Positions 28,103 through 32,435 of a stretch of DNA of 32,435 nt are shown in pieces (position 1 is the stretch's first letter; every line of letters starts with the position of its first letter). The stretch comes from Gallionella sp. (lineage in GTDB: Bacteria > Pseudomonadota > Gammaproteobacteria > Burkholderiales > Gallionellaceae). The position numbers and the translations under genes were made by a program. The notes below the pieces were generated by a model that made no database searches, was not told the DNA's origin, and saw only the letters and a program-made list of their open reading frames with translations. Where the stretch lies: the NCBI GenBank assembly GCA_013043965.1, contig JABEVF010000147.1, forward strand, positions 1 through 32,435. Direction: 5' to 3'.

Positions 28103-28315
28103 ATGAACGCAGAACGCATTATCCGTATCGTCGCAGGCAGCTTTGTGATGTTGTCTCTGGCGCTGGGCGCACCGGGCAGCCCGGTCTTTCTAAGCACCAA
28201 CTGGCTATGGTTCACCGCCTTCGTCGGGCTGAACCTGTTCCAAAGCGGTTTCACCACTTTCTGTCCGCTCAATAACATCCTGGCAAAATTCGGCGTTAAA
28301 GGCGGGTCTTGCTAA
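28103..28315 (+). CDS. DUF2892 inner-membrane protein
   Basis: A 70-residue protein with two membrane helices (about 6-24 and 30-48) and a FTTFCPLNNILAKFGV motif, the hallmark of DUF2892, the same segment that anchors YgaP-type rhodaneses. Cys54 in the motif and a C-terminal Cys70 are present. Such proteins are often encoded with rhodaneses, persulfide dioxygenases and SQR. A TAAGGAG site seven bases before the ATG and a 33-base gap to the RND gene make it the last clear member of the sulfide operon. Its exact role is unknown. Confidence 0.88.
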   Translation: MNAERIIRIVAGSFVMLSLALGAPGSPVFLSTNWLWFTAFVGLNLFQSGFTTFCPLNNILAKFGVKGGSC

Positions 28316-30138
28316 GCAATCCGCTGCACGCTATCCGCATAACCCACATCAGTCTGGCCCTGGTCGGGCTGATGTGGGTTTTGCCTTTTCTGCATTACCG
28401 TCACGAATATCCGCTGACCACCTTCGATCAGGAATCGTGGTCGGCGGTGCTCGGCCTGTTCGCGATGACGGCGATGCTCGCGGGGGAGTATTGGCGGCAG
28501 CCGCAAGTCCCGCGTATCGCGCTGCTGCCGGTCGCGTTGATAGGCATCGTGTTCGCGCAGCTCGCGCTGGGCAAGATCGCTTATTTCGAACAGGGCTTGT
28601 TATACATCCTGTATCTGTTGTTCGCGCTCTTGCTGATGTTGCTGGGTTCCTGGTTGCGTCGCAGTTTGGGTATCGAGAAGCTGGCCTGCGTCCTGGCGAT
28701 TTTTCTGCTGGTAGGCGCCGAGTTGAGCGCCCTGATAGGCGTGCTGCAACACTTTGGCTGGCACACCTGGCTGAATGAAGTGATTGTGCGCAAAATATCT
28801 CCCAGTTTGTACGGGAATCTCGCACAGCCGAACCATTACGCCAATTACATCGCGCTGGGTCTGGTCTCGTTGGGGCTGCTGTACCAACAACAAAAACTGA
28901 AAGTCGGCTACGTGGCGCTGCTGGCTATGCCCCTGCTATTCGCGCTGACCCTCAGCGGTTCGCGCAGCTCGTGGCTGTATATGCTGGTGATGGCGGGCCT
29001 GTCGCTATGGGCCTGGCGCAGGGAGCGCGCGTTACGGCCTTTGTTGGGGTATTCGTTGGCGCTGATACTGGGCTTCGTGTTGATGCATCTGGCCGTACAG
29101 CTGCCTTTCCTGGCCGGATCGAATGGTGATACCGACACTTTGCGCCGATTCGCGAATAGCGATACCAATGGCAGTATCCGTTTGTATCTGTGGCACGAGG
29201 CGGCCCTGATATTCATGCAATCCCCCTGGGTGGGCGTGGGCTTCGGCCAGTTTGCCTGGCATCACTTCGAGCTGTTGCCCGAGTTGCGGCCAAACAATAT
29301 CGCGGGCTTGTACAACAATGCCCACGATGTGATTTTTCAACTGGCCGCCGAGACGGGGCTGGCCGGGTTGTTCGCATTCTTTGCGACCGCCGGGGCATGG
29401 CTGTACGGGTTGCGACTGAGGGGCGCGGCTTCCCGCCAAACCGGCCTGGCGGAGAACGGCCGCGCCGATGCCGGCATCAGCGCGGCGTATTGGTGGGGAT
29501 ATACCGCCGTGGGAGTGTTGTTCACCCACAGCCTGTTGGAATATCCGTTGTGGTACGCCTACTTCATCGCCATCTTCGCCTTTTTGCTGGGCATGCTGGA
29601 TGAGACACATTACCGCTTGGAAATGCGCAGAGTCGGACGGCTGTCGCTGCTGCTGATTTTGTTGCTGGGCCTGGTAACGATGCTGCAAGTGCAAATAGGC
29701 TATCGCGAATTAAAATCGACCTTGGCGATACAGCCGGTATCGGGCAATACAGCGGTTGCCGCGCAGCGTACCATCGACGGCTTGGAGGGGCTGCGCGGGA
29801 GTTTGTTGCTGGTGCCCTACGTGAACCTTTATAGCAGCCGGTTCATCGAACTCGGCCCCCAGCACAGCAAAGAGAAGATCGCCTTTAACGATGGCGTGAT
29901 GCACTTTATCCCCACGCCGGAGGTGGTATACCAGCAAGCCTTTTTATTGGCGCAAGACGGACAGCTCGAGGCGGCCAAGAAATTGTTCGAACAGGCGATA
30001 TGGTCTTACCCGAACAATGGCAATGCGCATCGCTTGTTGTTGGCCCTGGTCGAGAAAGATCCCGCACATTTTTCCGCTCTGCTAGAATTCGCCACCCAAA
30101 AAGAACAGGAGCATGCCCGTGCAGTTCGTAACAAGTAA
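28309..30138 (+). CDS. PglL-like O-oligosaccharyltransferase / Wzy-type ligase
   Basis: A 609-residue polytopic inner-membrane protein of the Wzy/WaaL/PglL superfamily that transfers lipid-linked glycan to proteins such as pilins, or to lipid A. Features are about a dozen helices, GNLAQPNHYANYIALGL (about 165-181), the SGSRSSWLYM stretch, and the periplasmic loop ending in NNAHDVIFQLAAETGL, whose His is essential in relatives; HSLLEYPLWYAYF follows. The C-terminal soluble part (about 520-600) matches the Wzy_C_2 region. The start is probably the TTG at 28309, overlapping the DUF2892 end, because the next ATG (28372) would cut helix 1. A 12-bp hairpin lies in codons 11-24. No glycan-building genes are nearby. 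Confidence 0.85.
   Translation: MLSNPLHAIRITHISLALVGLMWVLPFLHYRHEYPLTTFDQESWSAVLGLFAMTAMLAGEYWRQPQVPRIALLPVALIGIVFAQLALGKIAYFEQGLLYILYLLFALLLMLLGSWLRRSLGIEKLACVLAIFLLVGAELSALIGVLQHFGWHTWLNEVIVRKISPSLYGNLAQPNHYANYIALGLVSLGLLYQQQKLKVGYVALLAMPLLFALTLSGSRSSWLYMLVMAGLSLWAWRRERALRPLLGYSLALILGFVLMHLAVQLPFLAGSNGDTDTLRRFANSDTNGSIRLYLWHEAALIFMQSPWVGVGFGQFAWHHFELLPELRPNNIAGLYNNAHDVIFQLAAETGLAGLFAFFATAGAWLYGLRLRGAASRQTGLAENGRADAGISAAYWWGYTAVGVLFTHSLLEYPLWYAYFIAIFAFLLGMLDETHYRLEMRRVGRLSLLLILLLGLVTMLQVQIGYRELKSTLAIQPVSGNTAVAAQRTIDGLEGLRGSLLLVPYVNLYSSRFIELGPQHSKEKIAFNDGVMHFIPTPEVVYQQAFLLAQDGQLEAAKKLFEQAIWSYPNNGNAHRLLLALVEKDPAHFSALLEFATQKEQEHARAVRNK
28341..28390 (+). terminator. Perfect 12-bp hairpin, possible intragenic terminator/attenuator
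   Basis: AACCCACATCAG (28341-28352) and CTGATGTGGGTT (28369-28380) are exact reverse complements around a 16-base loop, followed by TTGCCTTTTC. It lies 25 bases after the DUF2892 stop, where an operon terminator would be expected, yet it is inside the start of the pglL-like frame. Confidence 0.5.
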
Positions 30139-30529
30139 CATCTTTCCGATCTCCATCGCCTTCTTCAGCGGGCTGATGCTGCTATGGTCGATCTTCGGCA
30201 ATCGCTTTCGCGGTGTCAAAGAAGTGAAGCCGACGGAGGCTTTGCAACTCATCAACCACAAGAATGCCTTCGTGCTGGATGTGCGCGAAGTCAGTGAATA
30301 CAACGGCGGGCACGTGCTGAACTCGACACTGATCCCGCTGGGCACGCTTAAAGCCCGGCTGGACGAACTGGAAAAATACCGCGACCGGCCCATGGTGGTG
30401 GTGTGCCGCAGCGGTAGCCGTTCCGGCACGGCCTGCGCGATACTCGCCAAACACGGGTATGCGCAGGCATACAACCTGGCGGGCGGCGTGCTGGCCTGGC
30501 AGCGCAATAACCTGCCTCTGGAAAAATAG
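30113..30529 (+). CDS. Membrane-anchored rhodanese (YibN-like)
   Basis: A 138-residue single rhodanese domain behind one N-terminal helix (about 10-29). Cys98 lies in the active-site loop CRSGSRSG, so it should carry a persulfide and transfer sulfur. DVREVSEYNGGHV and NLAGGVLAW are the usual CDC25/rhodanese segments. The ATG at 30113 has an AGGAGC site inside the pglL-like gene, whose last 26 bases it overlaps in another frame. The order rhodanese-grxC-secB-gpsA is that of E. coli yibN-grxC-secB-gpsA. Confidence 0.92.
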   Translation: MPVQFVTSNIFPISIAFFSGLMLLWSIFGNRFRGVKEVKPTEALQLINHKNAFVLDVREVSEYNGGHVLNSTLIPLGTLKARLDELEKYRDRPMVVVCRSGSRSGTACAILAKHGYAQAYNLAGGVLAWQRNNLPLEK

Positions 30530-30531
30530 CC

Positions 30532-30789
30532 ATGGCAAAAGTCTTGATGTACAGCACGGCGGTCTGCCCCTACTGCATCCGCGCCGAGCAGTTGCTGCAC
30601 CGCAAGGGCGTGACCGAGATCGAGAAGATACGCGTCGATCTGCAGCCCGAATTGCGCGTGGCGATGATGGAAAGAACCGGGCGACGCACCGTGCCGCAAA
30701 TTTATATCAACGATCAGTATGTCGGCGGGTACGACGATCTGGCCGCGCTGGATCACGCCGGCAAGCTGGATCCCCTGCTGGCCAAATAG
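30532..30789 (+). CDS. grxC: Glutaredoxin 3
   Basis: An 85-residue thioredoxin-fold protein that reduces disulfides and glutathione mixed disulfides in the cytoplasm. The dithiol site is CPYC (Cys12-Cys15), with the cis-proline segment RTVPQIYIND and GGYDDL for glutathione binding. It begins two bases after the rhodanese stop codon and is followed ten bases later by secB, so all are one unit. Confidence 0.96.
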   Translation: MAKVLMYSTAVCPYCIRAEQLLHRKGVTEIEKIRVDLQPELRVAMMERTGRRTVPQIYINDQYVGGYDDLAALDHAGKLDPLLAK

Positions 30790-30798
30790 GAGAGCAAC

Positions 30799-31260
30799 AT
30801 GAACGATGCCGTCAACCCCCAGCCCATTTTCAGCATGGACAAGATCTATGTGAAAGACATTTCGCTGGAAGTGCCCCATGCGCCGCAAATCTTTCTGGAG
30901 CGCGAAAGCCCGCAGATCGACGTGCAGTTGCACAGCCAGGCGACCGCTATCGAGGCGGGTGTGTATGAAGTTGCCGTGACTACGACCGTGACGGCCAGGC
31001 TGGCCGACAAGGTGATGTTTTTGATCGAAGCCAAGCAGGCGGGCATCTTTCAGGTGCGCAATGTGCCCAACGAGGAGCTGGAGCCGATACTGGCGGTGAT
31101 GTGCCCGAATATTCTGTTCCCGTACTTGCGCGAAGTGGTCTCGGATGTTTCGGTGCGCGGCGGTTTTGCCCCGGTCATGCTTAACCCGGTCAATTTCGAA
31201 GTGCTATACCAGCAGCAACGGCAGCAACTGGAGCAAGTCACCTCGGCAACCACCCACTGA
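30799..31260 (+). CDS. secB: Protein-export chaperone SecB
   Basis: A 153-residue cytoplasmic tetrameric chaperone that keeps preproteins unfolded and hands them to SecA. Family marks include the N-terminal IYVKDISLEVPHAPQIF, VTTTVTA, and CPNILFPYLREVVSDVSVRGGF with PVMLNPVNFEVLY near the C-terminus. A GGAGAG site precedes the ATG. Its stop shares a base with the next start codon (TGATG). Confidence 0.98.
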   Translation: MNDAVNPQPIFSMDKIYVKDISLEVPHAPQIFLERESPQIDVQLHSQATAIEAGVYEVAVTTTVTARLADKVMFLIEAKQAGIFQVRNVPNEELEPILAVMCPNILFPYLREVVSDVSVRGGFAPVMLNPVNFEVLYQQQRQQLEQVTSATTH

Positions 31261-31712
31261 TGTCATCCCGCCTGCACCTGCTGCTGACCGCTATCGCCGC
31301 TTGCTGCTTGGCGGGAGGCGCGGCTCAGGCTGTGGAATACATGTCGGTCTCCGCCAATCACGCGATCTTGTATGACGCGCCATCGTTGCACGCGAAAAAA
31401 CTGTTCGTGGTGAATCGCTACATGCCGTTTGAAACCGTGGTGAGCCTGGATTCCTGGGTGAAGGTGAGAGATCGCACGGGCGCGTTGTATTGGGTCGAAA
31501 AATCCGCGCTGTCTTTCAAGCGCTACGTGTATGCGGTGCTACCGGTCGTGGAGGTGCGCAAAGACCCGGACGCTTCCTCGCCCGCCATCCTGCGAGTGCG
31601 CCAGCATGTGGCCCTGGAATTGATCGAGGCGACCGGCACGGGCTGGTTGAAAGTTCGCCATCAGGACGGCGAACTGGGCTACGTCAAGCACAGCGACGTG
31701 TGGGGCGACTAA
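31260..31712 (+). CDS. Secreted protein with two SH3-like domains
   Basis: A 150-residue protein with a signal peptide (cut likely after AAQA, about residue 23) and two bacterial SH3-like repeats, about 25-82 (HAILYDAPSLHAKKLFVVNR ... SWVKVRD) and 88-148 (VVEVRKDPDASSPAILRVRQ ... GWLKVRHQDGELGYVK). Such modules often bind peptidoglycan or peptides in the periplasm. There is no catalytic domain. Its start overlaps the secB stop by one base, so it is coupled to secB, and gpsA follows 15 bases later. Precise function is unknown. Confidence 0.87.
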   Translation: MSSRLHLLLTAIAACCLAGGAAQAVEYMSVSANHAILYDAPSLHAKKLFVVNRYMPFETVVSLDSWVKVRDRTGALYWVEKSALSFKRYVYAVLPVVEVRKDPDASSPAILRVRQHVALELIEATGTGWLKVRHQDGELGYVKHSDVWGD

Positions 31713-31727
31713 CGTGAAAATTGCCAC

Positions 31728-32435
31728 GTGAACATCACCGTAATCGGCGCGGGTGCCTGGGGAACGGCTCTTGCCATCAATTTGTCGGCGCAGCATCGCG
31801 TCACGCTATGGGGGCGCAACGCCGACCAGGTCGGCGTGATGCAAAAGAAGCGTGTCAACCGCCTCTATCTCCCCGATATCCTACTGCCTGATGATTTGCA
31901 GCTCAGCTGCGATCTTCCCGCCGCGCTGGTTGGTGCGGAGCTGCTGATCCTGGCCGTGCCCGTCGCCGCGTTGCGCGAGACCCTGATGTTGCTCGCATCC
32001 GGCCCGCAACCGTTCGCGGTGGTCTGGTTATGCAAGGGCTTCGAAGCGGGAACCGGGATGTTGCCGCATCAGGTGGCGGCGGATGTGCTGCCTGCAGCGT
32101 TTTCGCGCGGGGTGCTGTCCGGCCCCAGCTTCGCGCAAGAAGTGGCGCGCGGATTGCCGACCGCATTGACTCTCGCCTCCGAGGACGAGGCGTTCGCCCG
32201 CGCCACGGCGCAGGCCTTGCACCACGCCTGTTTGCGTGTGTATGCCAGCACGGACGTGGTCGGTGTGGGCGTGGGTGGCGCGGTCAAAAATGTGCTGGCC
32301 ATCGCGGCGGGTATCTGCGACGGCATGGGCCTGGGCTATAACGCCCGTGCCGCCTTGATCACACGCGGTCTGGTCGAGATCGCCCGGCTGGGCGTAAAAA
32401 TGGGCGGGCGGGCGGAGACGCTGGGGGGCTTGTCC
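31728..32435 (+). CDS. gpsA: Glycerol-3-phosphate dehydrogenase, cut by window end
   Basis: The frame begins at a GTG at 31728 and is open to the last base, giving 236 residues of about 330. It reads MNITVIGAGAWGTALAINLS, the NAD(P)-binding loop, then LCKGFEAGTG, the SGPSFAQEVARGLPTA segment, and GGAVKNVLAIAAGICDGM with the catalytic Lys, followed by GYNARAALITRGL. It makes sn-glycerol-3-phosphate for phospholipids. No strong ribosome site is seen. Position after secB agrees with the E. coli order. The C-terminal substrate domain continues beyond the window. Confidence 0.95.
   Translation, partial: MNITVIGAGAWGTALAINLSAQHRVTLWGRNADQVGVMQKKRVNRLYLPDILLPDDLQLSCDLPAALVGAELLILAVPVAALRETLMLLASGPQPFAVVWLCKGFEAGTGMLPHQVAADVLPAAFSRGVLSGPSFAQEVARGLPTALTLASEDEAFARATAQALHHACLRVYASTDVVGVGVGGAVKNVLAIAAGICDGMGLGYNARAALITRGLVEIARLGVKMGGRAETLGGLS

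Overview
The window is chromosomal DNA of a betaproteobacterium. The gene order (gatCAB divergent from mreBCD-mrdA-rodA-rlpA; petABC; moeB-ctp-envC-gpmI; rhodanese-grxC-secB-gpsA), the high-GC codon use and a type I sulfide:quinone oxidoreductase suggest the Nitrosomonadales, in the neighbourhood of iron and sulfur oxidisers such as Gallionellaceae or Sulfuricellaceae. That placement is an inference from gene content and was not computed.

Positions 1-1392 are accessory and AT-richer: a small lipoprotein, then an XRE-type regulator with a perfect 11-bp inverted repeat just before its start. The regulator lies between two facing, imperfect 40-bp repeats (537-576 and 1091-1130). Palindromes and hairpins follow, up to the end of rlpA.

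Positions 1393-7893 (minus strand) are the elongasome operon mreB, mreC, mreD, mrdA (PBP2), rodA and the septal protein rlpA, with the genes from mreC to rodA touching or overlapping. Divergent from mreB, gatC-gatA-gatB (7975-11202) make Glu-tRNA(Gln)/Asp-tRNA(Asn) amidotransferase. A 329-bp gap is followed by a TonB-like conserved protein of unknown function and a membrane diguanylate cyclase, both on the plus strand.

Positions 14133-21989 (minus strand) hold two units. The upstream one is gpmI, envC-like, ctp (S41 protease), a small His-tailed unknown protein and moeB/thiF. The downstream one is petA-petB-petC, the cytochrome bc1 complex.

From 22072 everything reads on the plus strand. The block 22072-28315 is the most interesting part: an ArsR-family regulator whose two cysteines are placed as in the persulfide sensors YgaV/BigR/SqrR, an RND membrane-fusion protein, a type I sulfide:quinone oxidoreductase, an RND permease and a DUF2892 membrane protein. 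It looks like a sulfide-sensing, sulfide-oxidising and efflux operon. A PglL-like O-oligosaccharyltransferase overlaps its end, with a perfect 12-bp hairpin in its first codons. Next comes the conserved string of membrane rhodanese (yibN-like), grxC, secB, an SH3-domain protein and gpsA (cut by the window end). In E. coli gpmI and yibN are adjacent and divergent, so the regulator-to-pglL block appears to be an 8-kb insertion in an old junction.
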